From Sphingomonas sp. Root720 (GTDB taxonomy: Bacteria; Pseudomonadota; Alphaproteobacteria; Sphingomonadales; Sphingomonadaceae): a DNA stretch of 64,000 nt. The translations under genes were made by a program, and so were the position numbers. The notes beneath the pieces are model-generated. The model worked only from the letters and a program-made list of their open reading frames with translations, made no database searches and had not been told where the DNA came from. Of this stretch, positions 53,936 through 62,665 are shown in pieces (positions within the stretch are counted from its first letter, which is position 1; each line of letters begins with the position of its first letter). The DNA lies in assembly GCF_001428605.1 (NCBI RefSeq), contig NZ_LMID01000011.1, forward strand, positions 902,721-966,720, read 5' to 3'.

Positions 53936-56389
53936 ATGCACAACAGGGCCCTTCTCGCTGCCGGCACCGCAATCGGCGTGGCGTTCTCCTGGGCGCAGAT
54001 GGCGTCTGCGCAGTCGGCGGTCACCGCCGCGGCGCCGGCGGCCGACGACCAGAACGGCGTCGGCGACATCATCGTAACCGCCACCCGCCGCGAGACCAGT
54101 CTTCAGCGTACGCCAGTTGCGGTGTCCGCCTTCAGCCAGGCGACGCTCGACAAGCAGCAGGTAAGCAACGTAACCGATCTCGCGCGCTTCGTGCCGAGCC
54201 TTCAGTTCACCCAGCAAGGCGACCAGTCGGCCGTGCTGCTGACCCTGCGCGGCATCGGTAACGACAGCGCCTATACGGAAGTCGCCGACCCCGAGGTGGC
54301 GATCTATGTCGACGGCATCTATTCCCCGCGCTCGCAGGGCGCATCGACGCTGTTCTACGATCTGGAGCGTGCCGAGGTGCTGCGTGGTCCTCAGGGCACA
54401 CTGTTCGGCCGCAACGCCACCGTCGGTGCGCTGAACCTGATCTCGGCCAGGCCGACCTTCGACGACGTTCATGGCAATGTCGAGCTGACCGCTGGCAATT
54501 ACAGCCGGTTCGGCGCACGCGGCATGATCAATCTGCCGGTCAGCGATACGCTCGCCTTCCGCGTCGCCTTCGTGACCGAGCGGCATGACGGCTATGCCGA
54601 CTATCAGCCGGCGCCGAACGTGCCGAACGTCGACAAGTCGGCCTTCATCTCCAACGGCAAGAAATATTATGCCCAGGACCAACAGTCCGCCCGGGTCAGC
54701 ATGATCTTCCGCCCCAGCGAAAGATTCCGCTGGTTCCTGAGTGCGGAAGGCTTCCTCGATCAGGGCGCCCCGGTCATCGGCCTGCTGCAGACCCCACGCG
54801 CCGGCACCAAGCGCTGGTCGACCCTGAGCGACACCGCGCCCGACACCGACCGCTACTCGGTCGCGGTGCGGAGCACGATGGACTACGACATCACCGACAG
54901 CGCCCAGATCAGCTATATCGCGGGCTTCTCGCGGATCGGCGGCAGCACCCAGACCGATGCCGATGCCGGGGCCCTGCCGCCGACCGGAGGCTTCGATCCC
55001 GCGACCGGGCTACAATTGTACCTCGGTGCGTTCGGCGAGAACCGCACCGTCAATTCGCGCTACGACTTCCAGAGCCACGAGCTTCAGCTCAAATCGACCG
55101 GCGACAACAAGCTCGATTATATCATCGGCGCCTATTATTCTCACGAGGTCAACAAGATCCGCTTCGACGTCGATCAGCGCGACGGCTATCGCGGCGGCTC
55201 GACCCGCGCGTTCGTCGGCAGCTTCATCCAGGCGCATCGCCAGATCGATTCCATGGCCGGCTTCGGGCAGGCGATCTATCACTTCAACGACAAGATCCGC
55301 CTGACCGGTGGCCTGCGCTACACCCGGGACAAGAAGAAGGATGTCGGCGGCCGCAACGTAACGGCCTTCGGCTGCCCGACGCCGACCGATATCTCATGCT
55401 CGGTCAACATCTTCGGCCAGTTCCCGCACGCCACCGCGGCCGAGCTGGTGGCGCTGCTCAACGCGCAGGGCGGCAATTTCTCGATCTCGAACAACGACGT
55501 GAAGGGAAGCTGGAACAAGCTCACCTGGCTCGCCCGCGTTGATGCCGACCTGACCGACACGATCCTGGGCTATGCCAGCGTCAGCACGGGCTTCAAGTCG
55601 GGCAACATTCAGGATGGCGGCCAGACCACCGATCCCGAAAGCATCACCAACTATGAGATGGGCTTCAAGTCGCGCTTTTTCGATCGCCGGCTCACCCTGA
55701 ACGTCGCCGCCTATTATTCCGACTTCAAGGGCTATCAGGTAAACCAGGTCGTCGCGACCCGCGACGCCAACGGCAACACCATCGCCAGCCAGGTCGTCAC
55801 CCAGAATGCAAAGGGCGCGACCTCCTACGGCCTCGAGGGCGAGCTGGTCGCCGAGATCACGCCGAACGACCGGATCCAGATGTCGGGCACGCTCCAGAAG
55901 ACCAAGCTCAAGACGCTGCTCAGCATCGACGCGCGCTTTGACGACTCCGCCAACGTCACTGCGATCCGCGACCTGAAGGGCAATGAACTTGCCCATGCGC
56001 CGCGCTTCTCGGGCACCGCCAGCTACGAGCATGATTTCGAGCTGGCGAGCGGCGGCCGCATCACGCCGCGCGCGGCGATCCATTATGAGACGCGCAGCTG
56101 GCTGTCCTTCTTCAACGGCGACCGGACCACCCGGACCAACGCCGCAGGGCAGCAGGTCTATTACGGGTCGAGCTTCGACAAGCAGAAAGCCTATACCCGC
56201 ACCGATCTGGCCCTGCGCTACACCGCACCGGCCGATCGCTACAGTGTCGAGGCCTTCGTCCAGAATCTGGAGGACAGTCACGTCCGGACCAACGCCGCGA
56301 CCTTCGGACCGACCCGCTACGCGCCGGTGTTCCTGTCGAACCTGCAGCCGCCGCGCACCTGGGGCGTCCGCGCCAAGGCGTCGTTCTGA
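53936..56389 (+). CDS. TonB-dependent receptor (4), beta-glucoside locus
   Basis: 817 residues. Signal peptide cut after A25 (ASA/Q), TonB box DIIVTA at 44-49, plug with 'LRGPQGTLFGRNATVG', barrel ending 'WGVRAKASF'. Preceded by GGGAG before the ATG at 53936; the longer upstream frame covers promoter DNA. Grouped with GH3 enzymes, so the likely cargo is a beta-linked oligosaccharide or glucoside. Confidence 0.93.
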   Translation: MHNRALLAAGTAIGVAFSWAQMASAQSAVTAAAPAADDQNGVGDIIVTATRRETSLQRTPVAVSAFSQATLDKQQVSNVTDLARFVPSLQFTQQGDQSAVLLTLRGIGNDSAYTEVADPEVAIYVDGIYSPRSQGASTLFYDLERAEVLRGPQGTLFGRNATVGALNLISARPTFDDVHGNVELTAGNYSRFGARGMINLPVSDTLAFRVAFVTERHDGYADYQPAPNVPNVDKSAFISNGKKYYAQDQQSARVSMIFRPSERFRWFLSAEGFLDQGAPVIGLLQTPRAGTKRWSTLSDTAPDTDRYSVAVRSTMDYDITDSAQISYIAGFSRIGGSTQTDADAGALPPTGGFDPATGLQLYLGAFGENRTVNSRYDFQSHELQLKSTGDNKLDYIIGAYYSHEVNKIRFDVDQRDGYRGGSTRAFVGSFIQAHRQIDSMAGFGQAIYHFNDKIRLTGGLRYTRDKKKDVGGRNVTAFGCPTPTDISCSVNIFGQFPHATAAELVALLNAQGGNFSISNNDVKGSWNKLTWLARVDADLTDTILGYASVSTGFKSGNIQDGGQTTDPESITNYEMGFKSRFFDRRLTLNVAAYYSDFKGYQVNQVVATRDANGNTIASQVVTQNAKGATSYGLEGELVAEITPNDRIQMSGTLQKTKLKTLLSIDARFDDSANVTAIRDLKGNELAHAPRFSGTASYEHDFELASGGRITPRAAIHYETRSWLSFFNGDRTTRTNAAGQQVYYGSSFDKQKAYTRTDLALRYTAPADRYSVEAFVQNLEDSHVRTNAATFGPTRYAPVFLSNLQPPRTWGVRAKASF

Positions 56390-56394
56390 CCCCG

Positions 56395-58731
56395 ATGGCC
56401 ATGACCAGAACGCTGACGTCGATCATGCCCCAATTCCCGCGTCAGCTTCCTCGTGCGACGGTGCGTTCCCACGCACCGTCGCCTCTTTGCTTCCGAAGGC
56501 CGTGGCTGCTGCTCGGCGCGGCGGCGCTGTCGCTGTCGGCCGCCGCTTCGGCCCATCGGTGGGAGGATCGCTCGCTCGGCGCGGGCGAGCGGGCCGCCGC
56601 GCTGGTCGCGGCGATGACGCCGGCGGAGAAGGTCGCGCTCGTCCACGGCTATTTCCCGCCGCTCGCCAGGCCGGCGAAGGAACTGGGGATGATTCCGTCG
56701 GCCGGGCATATCCCGGGCGTGCCGCGCCTGGGCATACCGACCCTGCGCGAAAGCGACGCGAGTCTCGGCGTCGCCAACCAGGTCGAGCAGCGCAAGGGCG
56801 ACACCGCCACCGCCCTGCCCGCCGGCCTCGCGACCGCCGCCACCTTCAACCCCGAGCTCGCGCGGATGGGCGGTGCGATGATCGGCGCGGAGGCGCGCGC
56901 CAAGACCTTCAACATCCTGCTCGCGGGCGGGGTGAACCTGACGCGCGATCCGTGGAACGGCCGCAACTTCGAATATCTCGGCGAGGATCCGCTGCTCGCC
57001 GGCGTGATGGGCGGCGAAGCGATCCGCGGGGTCGAGAGCGCGCATATCGTATCGACGGTCAAGCATTTCGTGCTCAATGCGCAGGAGACGGGGCGTCATG
57101 TCCTCGATGCGCGGATCGGCGAGGCGGCCTTGCGCGAAAGCGACTTGCTCGCGTTCCAGATCGCGATCGAGCGCGGTCGGCCCGGCTCGGTGATGTGCGC
57201 CTACAACAAGGTCAACGGCGATTATGCCTGCGAGAACGACGCGCTGTTGAACGGCGTCCTCAAGGGCGACTGGAAATATCCGGGCTGGGTGATGTCCGAC
57301 TGGGGCGCGGTCCATTCGACCGAGAAGGCGGCGCTCGGCGGTCTGGACCAGCAGTCAGGCCAGGAGCTCGATCGCGGGATGTTCTTCTCCGAGCCGTTCG
57401 AGAAGGCGGTCGCCGCGGGACGGATCCCGCAGGCGCGTCTCGACGACATGGTCCGTCGTATCCTGACGGGCGTCATCGCGAGCGGACTGATGGATGATCC
57501 CGTCCCCGAAACGCCGCAGCCGATCGACCTCGATACCCATGCCGATGTCGCGCAGGCCGTCGCCGAGCAGGGCATGGTCCTGCTCAAGAATGATGGCGGC
57601 CTGCTGCCGCTGGCGAAGGACGCGCGCAGGATCGTGCTGATCGGCGCGCATGCCGACGTCGGCGTGCTGTCGGGCGGCGGATCGTCGCAGGTCCGGTCGA
57701 CCGGCGGCGCACCCGTCGAGATCGCGCTGACCGAGGGCGAGGCGGCTTCCTTCGCGCGGATGACCTGGCATGCGTCGTCGCCGCTCGAGGCGATCCGCGC
57801 CGCCGCCCCCCATGCCGAAGTGACCTATGTCGACGGCACCGACGCCAAGGCGGCCGCCGAAGCCGCGCGCGGTGCGGACATGGCGATCGTCTTTGCCTGG
57901 CAATGGCAGAGCGAAGCCCAGGACGTCGAGACGCTCTCGCTGCCCGACGGGCAGGATGCGCTGATCGATGCCGTCGCCGCGGCCAACCGCCGGACGCTCG
58001 TCGTGCTCGAGACGGGCGGACCCGTGCTGATGCCCTGGGTGGAGAAGGTGCCGGCGATCCTGCAGGCCTGGTATCCGGGCCAGCGCGGCGGCGAGGCGAT
58101 CGCCGATATCCTGGTCGGCAAGGTCAATCCGTCGGGCCGCCTGCCGATCACCTTTCCGGCCTCGGCCGATCAGGCGCCCCGGCCGATGCCGATGGGGCTG
58201 GCCAATCTCAAGGCCGCGGTCGCGCGGCGCAAGGCCGGAAACACGATCGACTACGGCATGTCCGCCGGTGTCGCCCCGTTCGCCGTCGACTATCGCGAGG
58301 GCGCCGACGTCGGCTATCGCTGGTATGAGAAGACCGGGCAGAAACCGCTGTTCCCGTTCGGCTACGGTCTCAGCTACACGCGCTTCAGCTATGGCAAGCC
58401 GATCGTCGAGAGCGGCGCGGCCCCGGTCGTGACGCTCGACATCACCAATGACGGCGGTCGCGCCGGCGCCGACGTCGCCCAGGTCTATGTGCAGGGCCCG
58501 AAGGGGAATAGTCGGTGGCGCCTCGCCGGCTTCGCGCGGGTACCGCTCGAGCCCGGCCAGACGGGGCACGTCCGCATTCCCCTCGAACCACGGACGTTCG
58601 CGCGTTTTGACAGCGCGTCGAAAAGCTGGATCGTCGATGGTGGCGCGCGGCGCTTCCGGATCGGGCGGTCGGCGACCGACATGATCGCCGAAGGCACGAT
58701 CGATCTCGCCGCCCGGCGGATGGCGCCATGA
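56395..58731 (+). CDS. Secreted GH3 beta-glucosidase
   Basis: 778 residues. An N-terminal signal region ('WLLLGAAALSLSAAASA') precedes the GH3 N-domain. The catalytic nucleophile is D302 in 'WVMSDWGAVHS', and the second GH3 and fibronectin-III-like domains follow ('LPFTFPASA'-like motif and 'YGLSYTRF'). No start in the first 40 codons has a good ribosome site; 56395, 56401 and 56425 are candidates. A terminator-like hairpin lies inside the first 30 codons. Hydrolyses beta-glucosides from the non-reducing end in the periplasm or outside. Confidence 0.88.
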   Translation: MAMTRTLTSIMPQFPRQLPRATVRSHAPSPLCFRRPWLLLGAAALSLSAAASAHRWEDRSLGAGERAAALVAAMTPAEKVALVHGYFPPLARPAKELGMIPSAGHIPGVPRLGIPTLRESDASLGVANQVEQRKGDTATALPAGLATAATFNPELARMGGAMIGAEARAKTFNILLAGGVNLTRDPWNGRNFEYLGEDPLLAGVMGGEAIRGVESAHIVSTVKHFVLNAQETGRHVLDARIGEAALRESDLLAFQIAIERGRPGSVMCAYNKVNGDYACENDALLNGVLKGDWKYPGWVMSDWGAVHSTEKAALGGLDQQSGQELDRGMFFSEPFEKAVAAGRIPQARLDDMVRRILTGVIASGLMDDPVPETPQPIDLDTHADVAQAVAEQGMVLLKNDGGLLPLAKDARRIVLIGAHADVGVLSGGGSSQVRSTGGAPVEIALTEGEAASFARMTWHASSPLEAIRAAAPHAEVTYVDGTDAKAAAEAARGADMAIVFAWQWQSEAQDVETLSLPDGQDALIDAVAAANRRTLVVLETGGPVLMPWVEKVPAILQAWYPGQRGGEAIADILVGKVNPSGRLPITFPASADQAPRPMPMGLANLKAAVARRKAGNTIDYGMSAGVAPFAVDYREGADVGYRWYEKTGQKPLFPFGYGLSYTRFSYGKPIVESGAAPVVTLDITNDGGRAGADVAQVYVQGPKGNSRWRLAGFARVPLEPGQTGHVRIPLEPRTFARFDSASKSWIVDGGARRFRIGRSATDMIAEGTIDLAARRMAP
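56455..56488 (+). terminator. Terminator-like hairpin inside the beta-glucosidase leader
   Basis: GCGACGGTGCGT (56455-56466) pairs perfectly over 12 bases with ACGCACCGTCGC (56471-56482) around TCCC, followed by CTCTTT. It lies 66 bases after the TonB receptor stop and within codons ~21-30 of the GH3 frame. It could terminate the receptor transcript or act as an attenuator. Confidence 0.6.
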
Positions 58732-58780
58732 ACGCGGCGGGCGGACCGATCGCCGTCGGCGGCAGGGAGAGGAATTGATC

Positions 58781-60076
58781 ATGGGTCCGGCACCGGTTTC
58801 GGCAGCGACGGCGGAGGACGAAGCTCCGGCACAGGCGACGGGTTCGCTCGTCGGCCTGCGCTGGTTCGTCTTCGCCCTGTTCTTCATCTTCGGGGGGATC
58901 ACGAGCCTCAACGACGTATTGATCCCCAAGCTGAAGGGGCTCTTCACGCTCAGCTATCACGAAGCCATGCTGGTCCAGTCGGCCTTCTTCGCCGCCTATT
59001 TCATCATATCGCTGCCGGCGGCGCTGATCGTGCAGCGGATGGGCTATATGCGCACCGCCTCGATCGGCCTGCTCACCATGATGGGTGGCTGCCTGCTGTT
59101 CATCCCCGCCTCGTCGTCGGGCACCTTCTCGCTGTTCCTGATGGCGCTGTTCGTGCTCGGATCGGGCATAACCATCGTCCAGGTGGTCGCCAACCCGCTG
59201 ATCTCGATGCTGGGCGCGGCCCGGACCGCGCATAGCCGGCTGACCTTCGCGCAGGCCTTCAACTCGCTCGGCACCACGATCTTTCCGCCGGTCGGCTCGA
59301 TCGTCATCCTGGGCAGCCTCGCGACGGTCGACCCGCAGACATTGTCGGGGGCGGCGCTAGAGGCGTTCCGCATCGCCGAAACCCGGACGATCGTGCACAC
59401 CTACATCGCGCTGGCGGCTGCACTGCTGATCATCGCGGCGGTCGTCTGGCTGGGGCGCAACCAGCTGCGGGAGAAGCGGTCGGACGACAATATCCTCGCG
59501 GCGTTCGGCCTGCTTGCGCGGCCGCGCTTCGCCTTCGGCACGCTCGGCATCTTCCTCTATGTCGGGGCCGAAGTCTCGATCGGCTCGTTCATCGTCAACT
59601 ATCTGGCGCAGGGCGACGTGCTCGGGCTCGCCGCCGAGGACGCGGGCAAGCTGCTGGTGTTCTACTGGGGCGGCGCGCTCGCCGGCCGTTTCCTCGGGGC
59701 CTATGCGCTGCGCGTCGTCGCGCCCGCCAGGGTTCTGATGGCCGTCGCGGCGGGTGCGATCGCGCTGATCCTGATCTCGGCGAACAGCACGGGCGCGCTC
59801 TCGGGCTGGTCGTTGCTCGCGGTTGGGCTGATGAACTCGATCATGTTCCCGACGATCTTCAGCCTTGCCAGCGAAGGGCTGGGGAGGCGCGCCGCCGAAG
59901 GCTCGGGTATCATCTGCATGGCGATCGTCGGCGGCGCGATCGTGCCGCTGATCGCGGGGCGGGCGGCCGACGCCGCCACGCTGCGGTTCGCGCTGATCGT
60001 GCCGGCGATCTGCTACATGCTGATCGCGCTGTTCGGCCGATATTGCCACCGCCATCCCGCGGCCCCGTCCAGCTGA
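58781..60076 (+). CDS. FucP/GluP-like MFS sugar transporter
   Basis: 431 residues with ~12 membrane segments. 'FIFGGITSLNDVLIPKLKGLF' in the first segment matches the fucose/glucose-galactose permease family. GGGAGAGGA precedes ATG 58781 (a TTG six bases earlier is ignored). It would take up the glucose or hexose freed by the GH3 enzymes by proton symport. Confidence 0.9.
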   Translation: MGPAPVSAATAEDEAPAQATGSLVGLRWFVFALFFIFGGITSLNDVLIPKLKGLFTLSYHEAMLVQSAFFAAYFIISLPAALIVQRMGYMRTASIGLLTMMGGCLLFIPASSSGTFSLFLMALFVLGSGITIVQVVANPLISMLGAARTAHSRLTFAQAFNSLGTTIFPPVGSIVILGSLATVDPQTLSGAALEAFRIAETRTIVHTYIALAAALLIIAAVVWLGRNQLREKRSDDNILAAFGLLARPRFAFGTLGIFLYVGAEVSIGSFIVNYLAQGDVLGLAAEDAGKLLVFYWGGALAGRFLGAYALRVVAPARVLMAVAAGAIALILISANSTGALSGWSLLAVGLMNSIMFPTIFSLASEGLGRRAAEGSGIICMAIVGGAIVPLIAGRAADAATLRFALIVPAICYMLIALFGRYCHRHPAAPSS

Positions 60077-60164
60077 CATGCCCGCGCCGCCCGATCGGAC
60101 GGAGCCGCGCCGCCTTGTTCCCGCAACCTGCCCCAACCGCCGGACGCCAGCGCGTCGAGGCCCG

Positions 60165-62657
60165 ATGTCGGATCGTTCCATGAAGAAGCTTTCCACCGCC
60201 GCCACCCTCGCAGCCCTCGTCCTGGTAGCGGGTTGCGGCAAGCAGCCGGCCGCGGATCCCCATTCGCCGGTCGCGCATGCCGAACTCTGGCCCGAGGTGC
60301 AGGCGCAGCCCCGGCGCGATCCCGCAGTCGAGGCGCGGATCGACAAGCTGCTGGCGGCGATGAGCGTGGCGGACAAGGTCGGCCAGCTGATCCAGGTCGA
60401 TATCGGCAGCATCGACCCGGCCGATGTCCGCCGCTGGAAGATCGGAGCGGTGCTCAGCGGTGGCAATTCGGGACCTTATGGCGACGACTATGCGCCGCCG
60501 GCCCAATGGCTTCGCCTGGCGGACGAATATTATGACGCGTCGATCGCGCGCACCGATGGCCGGCCGCCCATCCCGATCATGTGGGGAACGGATTCGGTCC
60601 ACGGCAACAACAACATCGTCGGCGCGACCCTCTTCCCGCACAATATCGGGCTCGGCGCAGCGCGCGACCGCGACCTGATCCGGCGGATCGGCGCTGCGAC
60701 GGCGCTCGAGACGGCGGCGGCGGGGATAGACTGGACCTTCGCGCCGACGCTGGCGGTGGTGCAGGACGATCGCTGGGGGCGGACTTATGAAAGCTTCTCC
60801 GAGGAGCCGGCGATCCCCACCGCCTATGCGGGGGCAATGGTCGAGGGCGTGCAGGGCAAGGTCGGCACCGCCGACTTCCTGTCGCCGACGCATGTGATCG
60901 CGACCACAAAGCATTTCCTCGGCGACGGCGGCACCGGCGGGCGCGACCAGGGCGACGCGCGGATATCCGAGCAGGACCTGCGCGACGTGCATCTCGGCGG
61001 TTATCCGGCGGCGCTCGAAGCGGGCACCCAGTCGGTGATGGCGAGCTTCTCGAGCTGGAACGGCGAGAAGATGAGCGGAAACAAGAGCCTGCTCACCGAC
61101 GTGCTCAAGGGCCGGATGCATTTCGACGGCTTCGTCGTCGGCGACTGGAACAGCCATGGCCAGGTCAAGGGCTGCACCAACGAAAGCTGCCCGCAGGCGA
61201 TCAACGCCGGGCTCGACATGTTCATGTATTCGGGGCCGGGCTGGAAGAAGCTCTATACCAATACCCTCGCCCAGGTGGAAAAGGGCATCATTCCCATGGC
61301 GCGGCTCGACGATGCCGTGCGCCGGATCCTGCGCGTCAAGATCCGCGCCGGCCTGTTCGAGCGCGGTCGCCCCTCGTCGCGGGCGATGGCGGGCAGGTTC
61401 GATGCGATCGGATCGCCCGGGCATCGCGCGCTGGCGCGGCGGGCGGTGCGCGAGTCGATGGTGCTGCTGAAGAACGAAGGCGTGCTGCCGCTCCGGCCCG
61501 CCCAGAACATCCTCGTGGCGGGGGAGGCGGCCGACAGCATCAGCCAGCAGTCCGGTGGATGGTCGATCACCTGGCAGGGAGCCGACGTGCCCAATTCGGC
61601 CTTCCCCAACGGCCAGTCGATCTGGAGCGGGATCGCCGCGGCGGTGAAGGCCGCGGGCGGAAGCGCGACGCTTTCGCCCGACGGCCATTTCGCCGGGAAG
61701 CCCGACGCCGCGATCGTGGTGTTCGGCGAGAAGCCCTATGCAGAGTTCAGGGGAGACCGCCCGACCCTCGAGTTCAGTCCCGAGGACAAGGCGGACCTGG
61801 CCTTGCTGCGCCGGCTGAAGGCGGCGGGCATCCCCGTCGTCGCGGTCTTCCTGTCGGGCAGGCCTTTGTGGGTGAACGCCGAGATCAATGCGTCGGATGC
61901 CTTCGTCGCGGCCTTCCTGCCCGGCACCGAGGGCGGCGGCGTGGCCGATATGCTGTTCCGCGCGCCCGACGGATCGGTGCCGCATGATTTCCGCGGGCGC
62001 CTGAGCTTTTCCTGGCCGAAGCGACCCGACCAGTACCGGCTCAACCGGCGCGACCAGGGCTATGATCCGCTGTTCGCCTATGGCTATGGCCTCAGCTATG
62101 CGAAACCCGGGCATATCGGCCCGCTCGACGAACGCCGGCCCAAGGGCATGGCCGCCGGCACGCCGACCGCCTTCTGGGCCAGGGGACGGATGCCCGACGG
62201 GTGGAGCTTCCGGACCGCACCGGACGGGGCGCCGATCGAGATCAAGGCGATCGACCGGATCAGGCAGGAGGATTCGCGTCGCTTCGCCTGGGCCGGGCCT
62301 GCCGAGGTGCGGATCGAGGCGGGCAGGGCGCTCGATTATGCGCGCGAGACCAATGGCGAGATCAGCCTCGTGGTCGACTATCGGCGCGACAGCGCCGGCA
62401 GGGGGCCGGTCGCGATCGGCATGGGCACGCGCGATCGGCGCCAGTTGATGACGGTCACGCGCACGATCGCCGGCGCGAAGCCCGGCGCCTGGTCGACGCT
62501 CGCCATTCCGCTGGGCTGCTTCCGGCGCGACGGCCTCGACATGTCGAAGATCACGACGCCCTTCATCCTCTCGGGCGGGGCGGGGCTCGCCTTGTCGATA
62601 TCGGACGTCCGCATCGACTATCGATCGGTGCCGATGACGGTCTGCGGGGACCGATAG
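60165..62657 (+). CDS. GH3 exo-beta-glucosidase lipoprotein
   Basis: 830 residues. A lipoprotein signal with lipobox LVAG/C (cysteine at residue ~24) tethers it to the outer membrane or periplasmic face. The GH3 domains contain the nucleophile D327 in 'FVVGDWNSHG'; the C-terminal extension of ~200 residues is beyond the canonical GH3 domains. It resembles exo-1,3/1,4-beta-glucosidases. GAGG precedes ATG 60165; ATG 60180 is an alternative. Different subgroup from the GH3 at 56395. Confidence 0.9.
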   Translation: MSDRSMKKLSTAATLAALVLVAGCGKQPAADPHSPVAHAELWPEVQAQPRRDPAVEARIDKLLAAMSVADKVGQLIQVDIGSIDPADVRRWKIGAVLSGGNSGPYGDDYAPPAQWLRLADEYYDASIARTDGRPPIPIMWGTDSVHGNNNIVGATLFPHNIGLGAARDRDLIRRIGAATALETAAAGIDWTFAPTLAVVQDDRWGRTYESFSEEPAIPTAYAGAMVEGVQGKVGTADFLSPTHVIATTKHFLGDGGTGGRDQGDARISEQDLRDVHLGGYPAALEAGTQSVMASFSSWNGEKMSGNKSLLTDVLKGRMHFDGFVVGDWNSHGQVKGCTNESCPQAINAGLDMFMYSGPGWKKLYTNTLAQVEKGIIPMARLDDAVRRILRVKIRAGLFERGRPSSRAMAGRFDAIGSPGHRALARRAVRESMVLLKNEGVLPLRPAQNILVAGEAADSISQQSGGWSITWQGADVPNSAFPNGQSIWSGIAAAVKAAGGSATLSPDGHFAGKPDAAIVVFGEKPYAEFRGDRPTLEFSPEDKADLALLRRLKAAGIPVVAVFLSGRPLWVNAEINASDAFVAAFLPGTEGGGVADMLFRAPDGSVPHDFRGRLSFSWPKRPDQYRLNRRDQGYDPLFAYGYGLSYAKPGHIGPLDERRPKGMAAGTPTAFWARGRMPDGWSFRTAPDGAPIEIKAIDRIRQEDSRRFAWAGPAEVRIEAGRALDYARETNGEISLVVDYRRDSAGRGPVAIGMGTRDRRQLMTVTRTIAGAKPGAWSTLAIPLGCFRRDGLDMSKITTPFILSGGAGLALSISDVRIDYRSVPMTVCGDR

Positions 62658-62665
62658 GGTCTTCG

